The position numbers were made by a program, and so were the translations under genes. Source: Aquibacillus rhizosphaerae (GTDB lineage: Bacteria; Bacillota; Bacilli; Bacillales; Amphibacillaceae). Taken from it: 64,000 nt of DNA. Below, piece by piece: positions 25,844 through 37,135 of this stretch. The stretch covers positions 62,001 to 126,000 of the forward strand of contig NZ_JASTZU010000012.1 of the NCBI RefSeq assembly GCF_030282825.1. Reading direction: 5' to 3'. Within the stretch, counting starts at the first letter, position 1, and each line of letters opens with the position of its first letter. The notes under the pieces were generated by a model. That model had not been told where the DNA came from. It did no database searches and worked only from the letters and a program-made list of their open reading frames with translations.

Positions 25844-27436
25844 ATGTCAATAAAAGATGAAGCAAATAGACGGAAGACGTTTGCGATTATTTCGCACCCG
25901 GATGCCGGGAAAACAACACTTACTGAAAAGTTATTATTATTTGGAAACTTAATTCGTTCAGCAGGAACGGTTAAAGGTAAAAAGTCAGGGAAATTTGCAA
26001 CATCGGATTGGATGGAGATTGAAAAACAACGTGGTATCTCTGTTACATCCAGTGTAATGAATTTTCCATACCGTGATTATCAAGTGAATATTTTAGATAC
26101 ACCAGGGCACGAAGATTTCAGTGAAGATACTTATCGTACATTAACTGCAGTGGATAGTGTTGTTATGATTATTGATGCAACAAAAGGGATTGAAGCACAG
26201 ACAATTAAGTTGTTTAAGGTTTGTCGAATGCGCGGAATTCCAATATTTACGTTTATTAATAAGTTAGACCGTGAAGGCCGAGAGCCGTTAGATCTTTTAG
26301 AAGAAATTGAACAAGTATTAGATATTGAAACATTCCCAATGAATTGGCCTGTCGGTATGGGAAAACGTTTCTTAGGTATTTTTGATCGCCATAACAAGCA
26401 ATTTGTTAAGTATAACGGGAATGAAGAAGAAACCTATATTCCTTACGATCAATTAGATTCACCAGAACATGAAGAACTTGTTTCAAGTGCTACGTATCAA
26501 GAGACTTCAGATGAACTGGAGTTACTTGACGAAGCAGGGGATGACTATTCACTGGAAGCTGTCTTAAAAGGGGAACAAACACCAGTATTCTTTGGAAGTG
26601 CTTTGGCACCATTTGGCGTTCAAACTTTTTTCGATACGTTTATTGATATGGCTCCTAACCCAACACCAAGAAAATCAACCGATGGATTAGTGAACCCTGA
26701 AACAGAAGAATTTTCAGGATTCATTTTCAAAATTCAAGCTAATATGAACCCAGCTCACCGTGATCGGGTTGCTTTCTTACGTGTTTGTTCTGGAAAATTT
26801 GAACGTGGCATGAATGTGAAATTAGCTAGAACAGATAAATTGTTTAAGCTATCGCAAACCCAACAATTTGTTGCATCATCTAGGGATACCGTTGAAGTTG
26901 CTTATCCTGGGGACATAATCGGCATTTATGATCCAAATATTTACCGAATTGGTGACACACTAGTGGAAGGCAAAGATAGTTTTGAATATGATGAATTGCC
27001 GCAATTTCCACCTGAATTGTTTAAAAAAGTGACAGCGAAAAACGTCATGAAAGCAAAGCAATTTAGAAAAGGAATTGAACAGCTCGTACAAGAGGGAGCA
27101 ATTCAGTTATTTAGAGGTTATCCTATGGAATCATTTATCATCGGTGCTGTAGGTGAACTACAGTATGAGGTATTTGAATACCGCATGAAAAATGAGTATA
27201 ACGTCGAAGTCATGCTCGAGTCGATGGGTGAACGAATCCCGCGTTGGCTAAAAAAAGAGCAAGTTGATACGAAGCTATTCGATGAGCGTAATTTGTTAGT
27301 CAAAGACCGTGAAGATGAATTTCTCGTTTTATTTAAAAATGATTTTGCCTTAAGATGGTTTGAGGATAAACATCCAAAAATTGATTTGATTGATCTATTT
27401 GAAGTAAATCAATACGATCAAAGCTATGCTAAATAA
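25844..27436 (+). CDS. prfC: Peptide chain release factor 3 (RF3)
   Basis: 530 residues, a translational GTPase that helps remove RF1/RF2 from the ribosome after termination. G1 is SHPDAGKTT (about 17-25), G2 [10 protein letters not shown]3 DTPGHED near 90, G4 NKLD near 146; the C-terminal domain with [10 protein letters not shown] is characteristic of RF3. GGAAGGGA precedes ATG 25844; the earlier TTG (25820) is not needed. prfC is patchily present in Bacillaceae and is absent from B. subtilis 168 as I recall. A strong terminator follows. Confidence 0.96.
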   Translation: MSIKDEANRRKTFAIISHPDAGKTTLTEKLLLFGNLIRSAGTVKGKKSGKFATSDWMEIEKQRGISVTSSVMNFPYRDYQVNILDTPGHEDFSEDTYRTLTAVDSVVMIIDATKGIEAQTIKLFKVCRMRGIPIFTFINKLDREGREPLDLLEEIEQVLDIETFPMNWPVGMGKRFLGIFDRHNKQFVKYNGNEEETYIPYDQLDSPEHEELVSSATYQETSDELELLDEAGDDYSLEAVLKGEQTPVFFGSALAPFGVQTFFDTFIDMAPNPTPRKSTDGLVNPETEEFSGFIFKIQANMNPAHRDRVAFLRVCSGKFERGMNVKLARTDKLFKLSQTQQFVASSRDTVEVAYPGDIIGIYDPNIYRIGDTLVEGKDSFEYDELPQFPPELFKKVTAKNVMKAKQFRKGIEQLVQEGAIQLFRGYPMESFIIGAVGELQYEVFEYRMKNEYNVEVMLESMGERIPRWLKKEQVDTKLFDERNLLVKDREDEFLVLFKNDFALRWFEDKHPKIDLIDLFEVNQYDQSYAK

Positions 27437-27440
27437 TTTA

Positions 27441-27475
27441 AAAAAGGACTTCCGATTTAGGAAGTCCTTTTTCTT
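27441..27475 (+). terminator. Intrinsic terminator after prfC
   Basis: A perfect 13-bp stem (27441-27453 with 27460-27472) with a T-rich end (TTTTTCTT). Confidence 0.92.
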
Positions 27476-27524
27476 AGCTAGGAAATTATAGATTTAGTGT
27501 CCTGTGGAAAACTGACTATTGCAT

Positions 27525-27650
27525 GTGCCACGTCCAGCTACAGCGCCTACCCCCTCGAGGTCTTAAGACAAACATCTTTGTGGTAAATAGCACCACATAG
27601 GGTTTGTCTTAAGCTTGTCGGGGGTGAGCAAGGCGCTTGCGCTTTTGTTC
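27525..27650. repeat. Imperfect-palindrome dispersed element, copy 1
   Basis: An element of ~120 bp that can fold end to end: AGCGCCT (27542-27548) pairs with AGGCGCT (27631-27637); CCCC/GGGG next; then a 12-bp arm (27562-27573 with 27602-27613), and an inner hairpin TGTGGT/ACCACA. A related copy is at 37585-37697. It fills the gap between prfC and the lipoprotein gene and stops exactly at that gene's stop codon. Confidence 0.65.
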
Positions 27651-28442
27651 TTATTCAACGGTAATTGTTTTTTCTTGATGGTCGTGCAAATCTTCTTTTT
27701 CGACATGGATCACAATGGTATAGTCACCTTTTAATGAAAAGGTCACAGATCCACTATATTGTCCTGCTTCCTTTTCAGTTAAATCGACCCATGCATCGTC
27801 TGAATCGGTCGTGTGTTTTATTTCTAAGGAAACATTAGCATCAGTAAGTGCTTCCTCATTGTTCGCTACTTGTACTGAAATAGTTTGATTTGTTCCGGAT
27901 GAGAAACCATCCTTATTTTCCAATTCCATCGTTAAGCCATGATCATGGTGAGACGCTTCTCCATGATCGTGATCCGATGTCTCATGGTCGGCATGACTTT
28001 CTTGTTCATTCTCTTGTTCAACTGTTTCATCTGGACTTGGATTTCCTACAATAATTTCTGTTTTAGGCATATTATGCATTTGACGTGCGGTTACGTGTGA
28101 TTGTACTTGGTATGTTGCTTCCCCATTAAATGCCATCATTAACCTGTAAACACCGTCGCCTTGATGTTCTCCTTCAATCATTTTAGATGTGTCTTTAGAA
28201 CCTTCTTCCCAAACTTCAAACATAACTTCATCTGCATCTTCAACCGCTTCCCCGTCTTGAGTGACAATCGCATCAATCGTTGCTTCCACACCAACATCAA
28301 TTTGTTCAGGGGCCTCTAAAGTAACTTCAATTGGCATAATAGCTTCTTCCGTTTCGTTTCCGTTCGTTGTATTATCTTCATCTGCTTGCCCACATGCTGC
28401 AAGTAAACTAGCAGTAATAAGAAGTGATAACATGTGTTTCAT
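27651..28442 (-). CDS. Lipoprotein with two YtkA/FixH-like domains and a His-rich linker
   Basis: 263 residues: signal peptide with lipobox LLAAC (Cys at about 17), an acidic stretch, a first YtkA-like beta domain (about 38-130), a His/Asp/Glu-rich linker (DHDHGEASHHDHG) and a second similar domain (about 170-263). YtkA-like domains are immunoglobulin-like folds on the outer face of the membrane, often near metal- or cytochrome-related genes. The His-rich linker suggests binding of copper or zinc (inference). It diverges from uvrB. GGAAAGCGC (purine-rich) precedes the ATG. Confidence 0.75.
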   Translation of the reverse strand: MKHMLSLLITASLLAACGQADEDNTTNGNETEEAIMPIEVTLEAPEQIDVGVEATIDAIVTQDGEAVEDADEVMFEVWEEGSKDTSKMIEGEHQGDGVYRLMMAFNGEATYQVQSHVTARQMHNMPKTEIIVGNPSPDETVEQENEQESHADHETSDHDHGEASHHDHGLTMELENKDGFSSGTNQTISVQVANNEEALTDANVSLEIKHTTDSDDAWVDLTEKEAGQYSGSVTFSLKGDYTIVIHVEKEDLHDHQEKTITVE

Positions 28443-28619
28443 TAATTAGCGCTTCCTTTCTTTGGTTACCTATTTTTACAATTGTATCCAACTTTGATTA
28501 TAAATAATATCTTTTTAAACCACAATGTATAATAAGTTAAAATTGTTACAGAGTTAGTACATATTTCTATCAATAAATTAGCATGTCATGATAGGCTAGT
28601 AAAAAATAAAGTTTTAAAA

Positions 28620-28633
28620 CGAATGTTTGTTCG
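28620..28633 (+). promoter_or_regulatory. LexA (DinR) operator of uvrBA
   Basis: CGAATGTTTGTTCG closely matches the Bacillus LexA box CGAAC-N4-GTTCG (one mismatch). It overlaps the -35 of the uvrB promoter: TTGTTC 28627-28632 with TATAGT 28649-28654, or a perfect TATAAT at 28654-28659. It lies 70 bp before uvrB. Confidence 0.88.
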
Positions 28634-28701
28634 TATATTTGTTTGTTTTATAGTATAATGTGGTAAAATATAGTTTAAATAGATGAACGGAGGGTTGCAT
28701 C

Positions 28702-30684
28702 GTGGATAATACGTTTAACTTAGTTGCCCAGTATCAACCAGAAGGTGACCAGCCAAAGGCGATTGCAGAATTGGTTGATGGCATTAAAGCAGGGAAAAGA
28801 CACCAAACACTGCTTGGTGCAACTGGTACAGGAAAAACATTTACGATGTCTAATGTAATAAAGGAAATAAACAAACCAACATTAGTGATTGCTCACAATA
28901 AAACACTAGCAGGGCAATTATATAGTGAATTCAAAGAGTTTTTTCCAGATAACGCCGTAGAATATTTTGTTAGTTATTATGATTACTATCAGCCAGAAGC
29001 TTATGTTCCTTCCACAGATACATTTATTGAGAAGGACGCAAGCATAAATGATGAGATAGATAAATTACGACACTCGGCAACATCTTCCTTATTTGAACGG
29101 AAAGATGTATTAATTGTCGCGAGTGTTTCGTGTATATATGGTTTAGGTTCTCCGGAAGAGTATGGAAAACAAGTGCTATCGATTCGCACTGGAATGGAAA
29201 AAGACCGAGATCAGCTATTACGAAATCTAGTAGATATTCAATACGCTCGTAACGATATCGACTTTCAACGTGGTACTTTTCGTGTTCGTGGTGATTCGGT
29301 AGAAATCATTCCAGCATCGCGCGAAGAGCATTGTCTTCGTGTTGAGTTTTTTGGAGATGAAATCGACCGGATACGGGAAGTGGATGCATTAACAGGAGAA
29401 ATTATTGGCGATCGAGAACATATTGCTATTTTCCCTGCCTCCCACTTCGTAACGGGTGAAGAAAAGTTAAAGGTAGCAATGAAAAATATCGAAAACGAGC
29501 TTAATATTCGTTTAAAAGAGTTAAGAGAACAAAATAAATTACTTGAAGCCCAACGAATTGAACAACGTACAAACTATGACCTGGAAATGATGGGAGAAAT
29601 GGGCTTTTGTTCCGGGATTGAAAACTACTCAAGACACTTAACATTACGTGAGCCTGGTTCGACTCCATACACGTTATTAGATTACTTTCCAGATGACTTT
29701 TTGATTGTTGTGGATGAATCCCATGTTACATTACCGCAAGTTCGTGGTATGTATAACGGAGACCAGGCAAGAAAACAAGTCTTGGTTGATCATGGTTTTA
29801 GGCTTCCATCAGCAATGGACAACCGTCCATTAACGTTTAAAGAGTTTGAGAAGAAGGCAAGTCAGTTTGTGTTTGTATCTGCTACACCAGGCCCGTATGA
29901 ATTAGAACATACACCAAAAATGACAGAGCAAATCATTAGACCAACTGGTTTACTTGACCCAGAAATAGAAATTCGACCAATTGAAGGTCAAATTGATGAT
30001 CTAATTGGTGAGATAAATAAACGAGTTGATCGAAACGAACGGGTACTTGTAACGACCTTAACGAAAAGAATGTCCGAGGATCTAACCGATTATTTGAAAG
30101 AAGTTGGTATAAAGGTTGCTTATCTTCACTCGGAAATAAAAACGTTAGAACGAATTGAAATTATTCGTGAGTTACGTGTTGGCAAATATGATGTGTTAGT
30201 AGGAATCAACTTACTTAGAGAAGGACTTGATATTCCAGAAGTCTCACTCGTAACCATTTTAGATGCCGATAAAGAAGGATTTTTACGTTCTGAACGGTCG
30301 TTAATACAAACAATGGGCCGGGCTGCGCGTAACGAAAATGGTCGAGTTATCATGTATGCAAACAAAATTACTGATTCGATGCAAAAGGCGATTGATGAAA
30401 CCACCCGTCGTCGTGAAAAACAACAGGCCCATAATGAAGAACATGGAATCACACCGACAACAATTAAGAAAGAAGTACGTGATGTGATTCGTGCGACTGT
30501 AGCAGCTGAAGATACAGAAACATACAAAGAGAAAACACCTAAGTTAAGCAATTTAACGAAGAAAGAAAAAGATAAAATGATTGAACAAATGGAAAAAGAA
30601 ATGAAGAAAGCAGCTCGTGAACTTGATTTCGAAAAAGCTGCAGAACTTCGTGACTTAGTATTGGAACTTAAAGCGGAAGGATGA
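28702..30684 (+). CDS. uvrB: Excinuclease ABC subunit B
   Basis: 660 residues, full length. Helicase-like Walker A GATGTGKT near 38, the beta-hairpin region [12 protein letters not shown] near 92-103 that separates damaged strands, DESH box, [26 protein letters not shown] and the C-terminal UVR domain (about 620-655) that contacts UvrC. UvrB verifies DNA damage handed over by UvrA. GTG start with GGAGGG upstream. It is the first gene of a LexA-controlled operon with uvrA 6 bp downstream. Confidence 0.98.
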   Translation: MDNTFNLVAQYQPEGDQPKAIAELVDGIKAGKRHQTLLGATGTGKTFTMSNVIKEINKPTLVIAHNKTLAGQLYSEFKEFFPDNAVEYFVSYYDYYQPEAYVPSTDTFIEKDASINDEIDKLRHSATSSLFERKDVLIVASVSCIYGLGSPEEYGKQVLSIRTGMEKDRDQLLRNLVDIQYARNDIDFQRGTFRVRGDSVEIIPASREEHCLRVEFFGDEIDRIREVDALTGEIIGDREHIAIFPASHFVTGEEKLKVAMKNIENELNIRLKELREQNKLLEAQRIEQRTNYDLEMMGEMGFCSGIENYSRHLTLREPGSTPYTLLDYFPDDFLIVVDESHVTLPQVRGMYNGDQARKQVLVDHGFRLPSAMDNRPLTFKEFEKKASQFVFVSATPGPYELEHTPKMTEQIIRPTGLLDPEIEIRPIEGQIDDLIGEINKRVDRNERVLVTTLTKRMSEDLTDYLKEVGIKVAYLHSEIKTLERIEIIRELRVGKYDVLVGINLLREGLDIPEVSLVTILDADKEGFLRSERSLIQTMGRAARNENGRVIMYANKITDSMQKAIDETTRRREKQQAHNEEHGITPTTIKKEVRDVIRATVAAEDTETYKEKTPKLSNLTKKEKDKMIEQMEKEMKKAARELDFEKAAELRDLVLELKAEG

Positions 30685-30690
30685 CCGTGA

Positions 30691-33567
30691 ATGGCTAAAA
30701 AGGCAATAACAGTCAAAGGGGCAAGAGCCCATAATTTGAAAAATATTGATATTGAAATCCCGAAAGACCAATTAGTTGTACTGACTGGTTTATCTGGTTC
30801 CGGTAAATCTTCTCTGGCATTTGATACGATTTATGCGGAAGGTCAACGACGTTATGTTGAATCTTTGTCCGCCTATGCAAGACAGTTTCTTGGTCAAATG
30901 GACAAACCTGATGTCGATTCCATTGAAGGATTATCTCCTGCAATATCGATTGATCAAAAAACAACAAGCAAAAACCCAAGATCTACGGTAGGTACTGTAA
31001 CAGAGATTTATGATTATATCCGTTTACTCTTTGCACGAATTGGACATCCAACGTGTCCAAAACATGGTGTGGAAATTAAGTCACAAACGATACAACAAAT
31101 GGTTGACCGAATCTTGCAATATCCAGAAAGAACGAAGCTGCAAATATTAGCACCTGTTGTTTCCGGACGAAAAGGTGAACACGTAAAAGTGTTAGAAAAG
31201 CTTCAAAAAGAAGGTTACGTAAGAATTCGTGTCGATGGCGAAATGCGAGAAGTTACCGAAGATATCGATTTGGAAAAAAATAAAAAGCATTCGATTGAAG
31301 TAGTAGTGGATCGTATCGTTGTGAAGGAAGGTATTGCTTCTCGCTTAACCGATTCTTTAGAAACAGCACTTGGCCTAGGAGAAGGTAAAGTGATTGTTGA
31401 TGTAATGGGCGAGGAAGAGCTGATGTTCAATGAACACCACGCTTGTCCAATTTGTGGTTTCTCGATTGGTGACATGGAACCACGGTTGTTCTCTTTTAAT
31501 AGTCCATACGGTGCATGTGGTCGGTGTGACGGGTTAGGTACACAACTAGAGGTGGATATGGAGCTTGTTATTCCTGATTGGGAACTGTCACTAAAAGAAG
31601 GAGCAATTGTTGCATGGGAACCGACTAGCTCGCAGTATTATCCGAGGTTATTAGAAAGTGTTTGTACTCATTACGGGATAGACATGGAAGTGCCGATTAA
31701 ACAATTACCACAAGATCACTTAGATAAAATATTACATGGTAGTGGGAAAGAAAAGATATTTTTCCGCTATGAAAATGACTTTGGTATGATCAGAGAAAAT
31801 GAGATTATCTTTGAAGGTGTCGTTGCAAATATTGCTCGTCGTTATAAAGAAACAAGCTCAGATTACATCCGCGAACAAATGGAAAAATATATGGCACAAA
31901 AACCTTGTCCGAAGTGTAAAGGTTATCGCTTAAAAACAGAGGCCATGGCGGTACTTATAAATGGATTACATGTTGGTAAAGTTACCGAGATGTCTGTAAT
32001 AGAAGCAAATGACTTCATTAATACATTGGATTTGAGTGAAAAAGAAAAGAAAATTGCTCAAATGATTGTAAAAGAAATAAGCGATCGATTGACGTTCTTA
32101 ACCAACGTTGGCCTTGATTATTTAACATTATCGAGAGCTGCTGGAACCCTTTCAGGTGGTGAGGCTCAACGGATTCGTCTAGCAACTCAAATTGGTTCAG
32201 CGTTAACAGGGGTCCTTTATGTACTCGACGAACCATCGATTGGTTTACACCAAAGAGATAATGATCGTTTGATCGGTACGCTACAACGTATGAGGGATTT
32301 AGGAAATACGCTGATTGTAGTGGAACATGATGAGGATACAATGCTTGCGGCTGATTGGTTGATTGATATTGGTCCGGGAGCAGGGGAACATGGAGGATCG
32401 ATTGTAGCGAGTGGTACCCCGGATAAAGTGATGAAGCATAAAAATTCACTAACTGGCCAATATTTATCTGGTAAAAAATTTATCCCACTTCCGTTAGAGC
32501 GTAGGCAACCATCAAATCGATTTATCGAAGTTATCGGTGCTGAGGAAAATAACTTAAAAAAAGTTAATGCAAAGATTCCTATTGGTATTCTAACTGCCAT
32601 TACTGGTGTATCAGGTTCTGGTAAAAGTACGCTTATTAATGAAATTTTGCATAAATCCTTAGCGATGAAATTAAATCGAGCTAGGCAAAAACCAGGTAAA
32701 CATAAAACGATTAAAGGTATTGAGCATCTAGAAAAAGTAATTGATATAGATCAATCACCAATTGGAAGAACACCAAGATCAAATCCAGCAACATACACTG
32801 GTGTGTTTGATGATATTCGTGATGTGTATGCTCAAACAAATGAAGCAAAAATTCGCGGCTATAAAAAAGGTCGGTTTAGTTTTAATGTAAAAGGTGGTCG
32901 TTGCGAGGCGTGTCGTGGTGACGGAATAATAAAAATCGAAATGCATTTCTTGCCAGATGTATATGTGCCATGTGAGGTTTGCCACGGCAAGCGTTATAAT
33001 CGTGAAACATTAGAAATAAAGTATAAAGGTAAAAGTATTGCTGATGTCTTAAGTATGACAATCGAAGAATCACTAGATTTCTTCGCAAATATTCCTAAAA
33101 TAAAACGGAAATTACAGACCGTTTATGATGTAGGTTTAGGATATATTCGACTTGGTCAACCAGCAACAACCCTATCAGGTGGAGAAGCACAACGGGTTAA
33201 GCTAGCTAGTGAATTACACCGAAGATCAACAGGTAAATCATTTTATATCCTTGATGAGCCAACGACAGGACTTCATGTTGATGACATTTCACGTTTACTA
33301 GAAGTGTTACAAAGATTAGTTGAGAACGGTGATACAGTACTGATTATTGAACACAATCTAGACGTCATAAAAGCTGCTGATTATATAATTGACCTTGGTC
33401 CAGAAGGCGGGGACAAAGGTGGACAAATAATTGCAACAGGAACACCAGAACAAGTAGCAGAAGCACCAAATTCGCATACGGGCACTTATTTAAAACCTAT
33501 CTTAGAGCGCGACCGCAAAAGAATGGAAGAAAGAATGGAATCAAAAGAAAAGGTTAGTCAAAACTAA
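30691..33567 (+). CDS. uvrA: Excinuclease ABC subunit A
   Basis: 958 residues with two ABC ATPase modules: Walker [10 protein letters not shown] near 31 and GVSGSGKST near 638; signatures [12 protein letters not shown] and [12 protein letters not shown]. Zinc modules are visible as [10 protein letters not shown] and as CEAC...CEVC (CxxC-x19-CxxC) near 738-764. UvrA dimers scan DNA for distortions and load UvrB. The gap to uvrB is six bases, with the ribosome site AAGCGGAAGGATG inside uvrB. A strong terminator follows. Confidence 0.98.
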   Translation: MAKKAITVKGARAHNLKNIDIEIPKDQLVVLTGLSGSGKSSLAFDTIYAEGQRRYVESLSAYARQFLGQMDKPDVDSIEGLSPAISIDQKTTSKNPRSTVGTVTEIYDYIRLLFARIGHPTCPKHGVEIKSQTIQQMVDRILQYPERTKLQILAPVVSGRKGEHVKVLEKLQKEGYVRIRVDGEMREVTEDIDLEKNKKHSIEVVVDRIVVKEGIASRLTDSLETALGLGEGKVIVDVMGEEELMFNEHHACPICGFSIGDMEPRLFSFNSPYGACGRCDGLGTQLEVDMELVIPDWELSLKEGAIVAWEPTSSQYYPRLLESVCTHYGIDMEVPIKQLPQDHLDKILHGSGKEKIFFRYENDFGMIRENEIIFEGVVANIARRYKETSSDYIREQMEKYMAQKPCPKCKGYRLKTEAMAVLINGLHVGKVTEMSVIEANDFINTLDLSEKEKKIAQMIVKEISDRLTFLTNVGLDYLTLSRAAGTLSGGEAQRIRLATQIGSALTGVLYVLDEPSIGLHQRDNDRLIGTLQRMRDLGNTLIVVEHDEDTMLAADWLIDIGPGAGEHGGSIVASGTPDKVMKHKNSLTGQYLSGKKFIPLPLERRQPSNRFIEVIGAEENNLKKVNAKIPIGILTAITGVSGSGKSTLINEILHKSLAMKLNRARQKPGKHKTIKGIEHLEKVIDIDQSPIGRTPRSNPATYTGVFDDIRDVYAQTNEAKIRGYKKGRFSFNVKGGRCEACRGDGIIKIEMHFLPDVYVPCEVCHGKRYNRETLEIKYKGKSIADVLSMTIEESLDFFANIPKIKRKLQTVYDVGLGYIRLGQPATTLSGGEAQRVKLASELHRRSTGKSFYILDEPTTGLHVDDISRLLEVLQRLVENGDTVLIIEHNLDVIKAADYIIDLGPEGGDKGGQIIATGTPEQVAEAPNSHTGTYLKPILERDRKRMEERMESKEKVSQN

Positions 33568-33582
33568 TTAAGTTATTATACA

Positions 33583-33630
33583 AGAGAGACTGTCTAGCGC
33601 ATACATGCAAGACAGTCTCTTTTTATTTTT
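33583..33630 (+). terminator. Intrinsic terminator of uvrBA
   Basis: An 11-bp perfect core stem (33585-33595 with 33610-33620) extended by A-T pairs, then TTTTATTTTT. Confidence 0.9.
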
Positions 33631-33857
33631 AAAACTATTGCAGTTTTCTGAAGAAACTAGGAAGTTTCGTATTAAGTAATATAAAAAAACCACTTAGAAT
33701 TCACCTTATATAATATATTGTTAATTTTTATAGTGTTTTTATTTTTTAGGCTATGTTAACGTGAAAATACGATATTCCCTAATGGTGATATTGTTCCTCT
33801 AAAAAAAGATGGTAATGCATAACCACAAACCTATTCAATATAGAAAGAATCAAGGTT

Positions 33858-33897
33858 AAACCGGTTTTCTAATTTGAGAAAATTGGTTTTTATTATC
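33858..33897 (+). other. Orphan hairpin with a T-rich tail in the uvrA-CPCC gap
   Basis: A 13-bp stem (33858-33870 with 33877-33889, two G-U pairs) followed by TTATTATCTTT looks like a terminator, but no plus-strand gene ends just before it. Nothing else is recognisable in 33631-33956. Confidence 0.4.
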
Positions 33898-33956
33898 TTT
33901 AGAACCGTTTAGACGTAAAATTCATATTGCAGATAAGCACCTGTTACTTTAATAAG

Positions 33957-34220
33957 CTATAAGGGTTTCCAATTAAGGTCTTTCAAATCACTTTCATTTG
34001 GTTTTCTTACAAACTCAATACACCTTTTTTCACAAGCCCCAAATAAGATATAGTTTTTCTGTGCTTGCCTTAAGGAAGGGATATTTGCACCACCGCCAGA
34101 ATCAGGGTCATCATATTGAACTCCATCATCTTCCCAAAAGCAGATACTACATATGTCATAAGTTCCAGGAGGTTCTTCATCTAATGTTTTATAGCCACAA
34201 CATGGACAAGTATATTTCAT
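33957..34220 (-). CDS. Cysteine-rich CPCC-family protein
   Basis: 87 residues. The N-terminal half carries CPCC at residues 5-8, a DICSICFWEDDG segment (about 22-33) and a DPDSGGGAN turn, the hallmarks of the CPCC domain, a probable zinc-binding module in small bacterial proteins. The C-terminal half is basic and includes a further ACEKRC pair. The function is unknown. The start has an almost perfect ribosome site, GGAGGTGATTAA, so translation should be strong. It is on the strand opposite to uvrBA and stands alone. Confidence 0.82.
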   Translation of the reverse strand: MKYTCPCCGYKTLDEEPPGTYDICSICFWEDDGVQYDDPDSGGGANIPSLRQAQKNYILFGACEKRCIEFVRKPNESDLKDLNWKPL

Positions 34221-34533
34221 TTAATCACCTCCATAATACCATTTACACTCTTCCACTAAACTGCTCCGTTGGATAAGAAGCAGTATTTATTTCGTGATTT
34301 TGATAACATAAGTCTATCATAACTTTCCATATTCCCCTTTTAATAATGGGTCTTTTTAAAAGTAAACTTCACTTCTATATAACTAGATACAAAACCCTAC
34401 CAGAGAAATACGCTTTACACTAAAAGCAAGGTTAATCTTTTGACCAGTTGTGATTTTTTGGGTATGGTAAAAATAGATACAGTGTTGTTCAATAAAGCGA
34501 TTTGAACATCCTTTGATGAGAAGAGGTAATCGA

Positions 34534-34887
34534 ATGGAACAAATTACAATTGATCAAGTGCAAAAGCAATTAGAACGATTTTTAAATAAAGATGTATATG
34601 TACATTTAGAAACAACCAACGGTGCCTATGCTAGTCATAACAATGATAAAGCATATAATGTAGGCGCCTTTATTCGGAATGCACAAGTAAACTATAAACA
34701 TGCCAAAATTGTCGGTAGTGGAAATGCATTTAGAGTAGGATTGAAATTGGACATTGGTTGGATATATGCAGAGGGACTTAGCCAGTATGAAGTTGATGAT
34801 AACGACCGACTGCTAATGGCTGGTCATGACCGTGAAGGAAGATTGATGGTTGCACTAGAAATTAGTGAAACACCATTTACGTATTAA
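34534..34887 (+). CDS. yojF: YojF-family protein (DUF1806)
   Basis: 117 residues, soluble, opening MEQITIDQVQKQLERFLNK. It matches the YojF family, a small protein of unknown role whose gene stands next to the bacillithiol deacetylase gene yojG (bshB2) in Bacillaceae, as here. ATG 34534 is preceded by AGAGGT at six bases; the longer frame from 34513 (TTG) has no such site. The adjacency suggests a role near bacillithiol, but none is proven. Confidence 0.85.
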   Translation: MEQITIDQVQKQLERFLNKDVYVHLETTNGAYASHNNDKAYNVGAFIRNAQVNYKHAKIVGSGNAFRVGLKLDIGWIYAEGLSQYEVDDNDRLLMAGHDREGRLMVALEISETPFTY

Positions 34888-34935
34888 TTAATAAGCTTAA
34901 CCAGTGAAAAGTAATGTACCGAATTACAACTGCTG

Positions 34936-35018
34936 CTAGGGGCCAACCTGAACATTCATATTCGTATGCGATAGAGGTTCAGGAAGTATATTCAATTCCT
35001 TTGGAAAGCATCCCCTCC
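34936..35018 (+). promoter_or_regulatory. Structured leader between yojF and bshB2
   Basis: AGGGG (34938-34942) pairs with CCCCT (35012-35016), enclosing a 7-bp stem CCTGAAC/GTTCAGG (34947-34953 with 34977-34983) whose top holds CATA-TTCG-TATG. An alternative AGGAA/TTCCT pairing (34981-34985 with 34996-35000) competes with the 7-bp stem. The arrangement could be a leader that controls bshB2 translation. It matches no riboswitch I know. Confidence 0.35.
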
Positions 35019-35097
35019 AGAGGAAATGAAACATAGCAATTACCGCGTAATTTATAGATTTTTAGTCAACAATTTTAAAAAGGAAGAAGTGAGTTTT

Positions 35098-35754
35098 GTG
35101 GAAAAACACGTAGTAGTCATTTATCCTCACCCAGATGATGAAGCATTTGGAGCATCAGGAACAATTACGAAATTCCGCGAACAAGGTGTGCCAGTTACTT
35201 ACCTGTGTGGCACCCTAGGTGAAATGGGTAGGAATATGGGCAACCCGACATTTGCCAATCGTGAAACGTTACCAGAAGTTAGAAAAAAAGAATTAATCGA
35301 TGCATGCAAAGTTTTAGATGTCGAACTAAAAATGTTAGGTTATCGAGACAAAACATTAGAGTTTGAATCAAGAGACGAGATTGCTGAACATTTGAAAGGT
35401 TTAATTGAAACAATTGAACCAAGTTTAGTTATCACACATTATCCAGGACATGCGGTTCACCCTGACCATGATGCACTAGGCGCAGCTGCTATTGAAGCAG
35501 TTAAACGTATCGAAACAAATCGTCGACCTAATGTATGGGCTCAAGCAATTAGCCGTAACCACTTGGAAGAATTAGGAGAGCCAGATATATCGATTGATAT
35601 TTCACCATTTTTCAAGAAAAAAATGCAAACAATATTAGCACACCATTCGCAAGCACAGGGTGTACTAGGTAGTATGAACCCTGAAACGGATGATATTGAA
35701 GCCATTGCAAAGGAAAGACTAGGCAATGAACAGTTTTACACTTGGAATTTCTAA
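35098..35754 (+). CDS. bshB2: Bacillithiol biosynthesis deacetylase BshB2
   Basis: 218 residues of the LmbE/PIG-L deacetylase fold. Metal and catalytic motif PHPDDEAFG near the N-terminus (His, Asp, Asp) and the HPDHDALG motif near 123-130 are intact. BshB2 removes acetate from GlcNAc-malate, the second step of bacillithiol synthesis. The start is set at GTG 35098, which gives the usual MEKHVVVIxPHPDD beginning; the longer ATG frame at 35026 would add 24 residues not typical of the family. It follows yojF, the usual partner. Confidence 0.9.
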   Translation: MEKHVVVIYPHPDDEAFGASGTITKFREQGVPVTYLCGTLGEMGRNMGNPTFANRETLPEVRKKELIDACKVLDVELKMLGYRDKTLEFESRDEIAEHLKGLIETIEPSLVITHYPGHAVHPDHDALGAAAIEAVKRIETNRRPNVWAQAISRNHLEELGEPDISIDISPFFKKKMQTILAHHSQAQGVLGSMNPETDDIEAIAKERLGNEQFYTWNF

Positions 35755-35828
35755 ATGATTTCTTATATGAAATTCGTTGTTCTATGATGCTTAATCACTC
35801 CATATAAGACTGGTAAGGGGGTCCTAAG

Positions 35829-36923
35829 ATGAATGAAGAGCAAAGAAAAATTTTAAAGATGGTAGAGGACGGAATTATTAGTTCTGAGGAAGCCGAAGAA
35901 TTATTTGAAGCGTTAAACTATGCAGAACAGGAAAAAAAACAATCCTATGAACTAACAGAACAAGTTAAGTGGGACCAAGGTGAATCCTACCATTCCAATA
36001 GCAAAAAACAATCAAGTTCAAACAAAAAAGCTAAATTTCTCGGATTTATTGAAGAAGCTTTTAACAAAGTTAAAAATGTAGATTTGGATTTTAACTTTGG
36101 TACACACACAAATGTTTCACATATATATCATAGCCAACATGTAGATGTATCGAACATTGATATTGATATAGCAAACGGAAGTTTCACACTAACACCTTGG
36201 AATGAATCAGATGTAAGAGTGGAATGTGAAGCGAAAGTGTATCAGGTAAGTGATCAAAAACAAGGACGTTTAAAATTTTTGGAAGATTGTAGTTTTGATA
36301 TTGTAGAAAATCGTCTGCAATTTAATTTGCCATCCAAACAAATTAAAACCGATGTAGTCATGAAAGTGCCTAGTAAATTGTATGAAAAAATTACGATTAA
36401 GTTGTTTAATGGCCCAATCGATGCGGGTAATATAAATACAAAGCATTTACATGCTAAGACAACTAATGGAGCTATTTCATTAAGCACAATTGATGCTGAC
36501 CTACTGTATTTGGAGACAGCTAATGGTATGATAAAGCTTGATCAGTCAAATATTAAAGAAGTTGAGACAGAAACAATTAATGGCTCGATACGTTTGAATG
36601 GGAAGTATGAAGCTATCGATGCCCAAACGGTTAATGGGAGTATCCATTGTGTATGGGCAGATGCACAAACAAAAACAGGCTTCTTTAGAACTACAACAGG
36701 AAGTATTCGTTTAAGTGTTCCTCAACTAGTGAAAATTGAAGGTAAAGTAGAAAGTAATATTGGTCAAATTCACTGTAATTTAGATGATTATAATGTCTTG
36801 AATGAAACAAAGGAAGTTATAAAACGCTCGCTGCATTTTGAAGCAAATAATCAATTTTCATCATTACTCCATATCGAGGCAGAAACAAAGACTGGATCAG
36901 TATGGATTTTACCAAATGAGTGA
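35829..36923 (+). CDS. yvlB: YvlB-family DUF4097 protein
   Basis: 364 residues. An N-terminal short helical motif (about 1-35, KILKMVEDGIISSEEAEELF, the SHOCT-like segment common in this family) leads through a linker to a long right-handed beta region (about 95-360) with repeating GNINxxxxxAxTxNGxI-like strands (DUF4097). First gene of the yvlBCD operon of B. subtilis type. In B. subtilis this group is induced by cell-envelope stress. Function unknown. AAGGGGG precedes the ATG; yvlC follows with a 12-bp gap. Confidence 0.88.
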   Translation: MNEEQRKILKMVEDGIISSEEAEELFEALNYAEQEKKQSYELTEQVKWDQGESYHSNSKKQSSSNKKAKFLGFIEEAFNKVKNVDLDFNFGTHTNVSHIYHSQHVDVSNIDIDIANGSFTLTPWNESDVRVECEAKVYQVSDQKQGRLKFLEDCSFDIVENRLQFNLPSKQIKTDVVMKVPSKLYEKITIKLFNGPIDAGNINTKHLHAKTTNGAISLSTIDADLLYLETANGMIKLDQSNIKEVETETINGSIRLNGKYEAIDAQTVNGSIHCVWADAQTKTGFFRTTTGSIRLSVPQLVKIEGKVESNIGQIHCNLDDYNVLNETKEVIKRSLHFEANNQFSSLLHIEAETKTGSVWILPNE

Positions 36924-36934
36924 GGAGGGTTATT

Positions 36935-37135
36935 TTGAAAAAAAGACTAGTTCGCTCAAAAAAAGAACGGATGCTAACCGGTGTGCTTGGAGGTATATCG
37001 GATTATTTTAACATAGATCCTACTATTGTACGCTTAGTCTTCTTTATTGCCATTCCATTTACGGCTGGTTTTCCATTAGTGTTTTTCTACATCGGTGCTG
37101 CTTTTATAATTCCTAAAGAAGAGGACGTTATTTAA
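36935..37135 (+). CDS. yvlC: PspC-domain small membrane protein YvlC
   Basis: 66 residues: a PspC domain with RSKKERMLTGVLGGISDYF at the start and one or two membrane helices (about 32-58). Phage-shock-type proteins sense membrane stress. The TTG at 36935 has GAGGAGG six bases upstream; an upstream in-frame GTG overlaps that site. Its TAA overlaps the next ATG (TAATG). Confidence 0.87.
   Translation: MKKRLVRSKKERMLTGVLGGISDYFNIDPTIVRLVFFIAIPFTAGFPLVFFYIGAAFIIPKEEDVI

Noticed and set aside
34938-35016. A known riboswitch class in front of bshB2
   Set aside because: No conserved core of any class I know is present; kept only as an unclassified structured leader.
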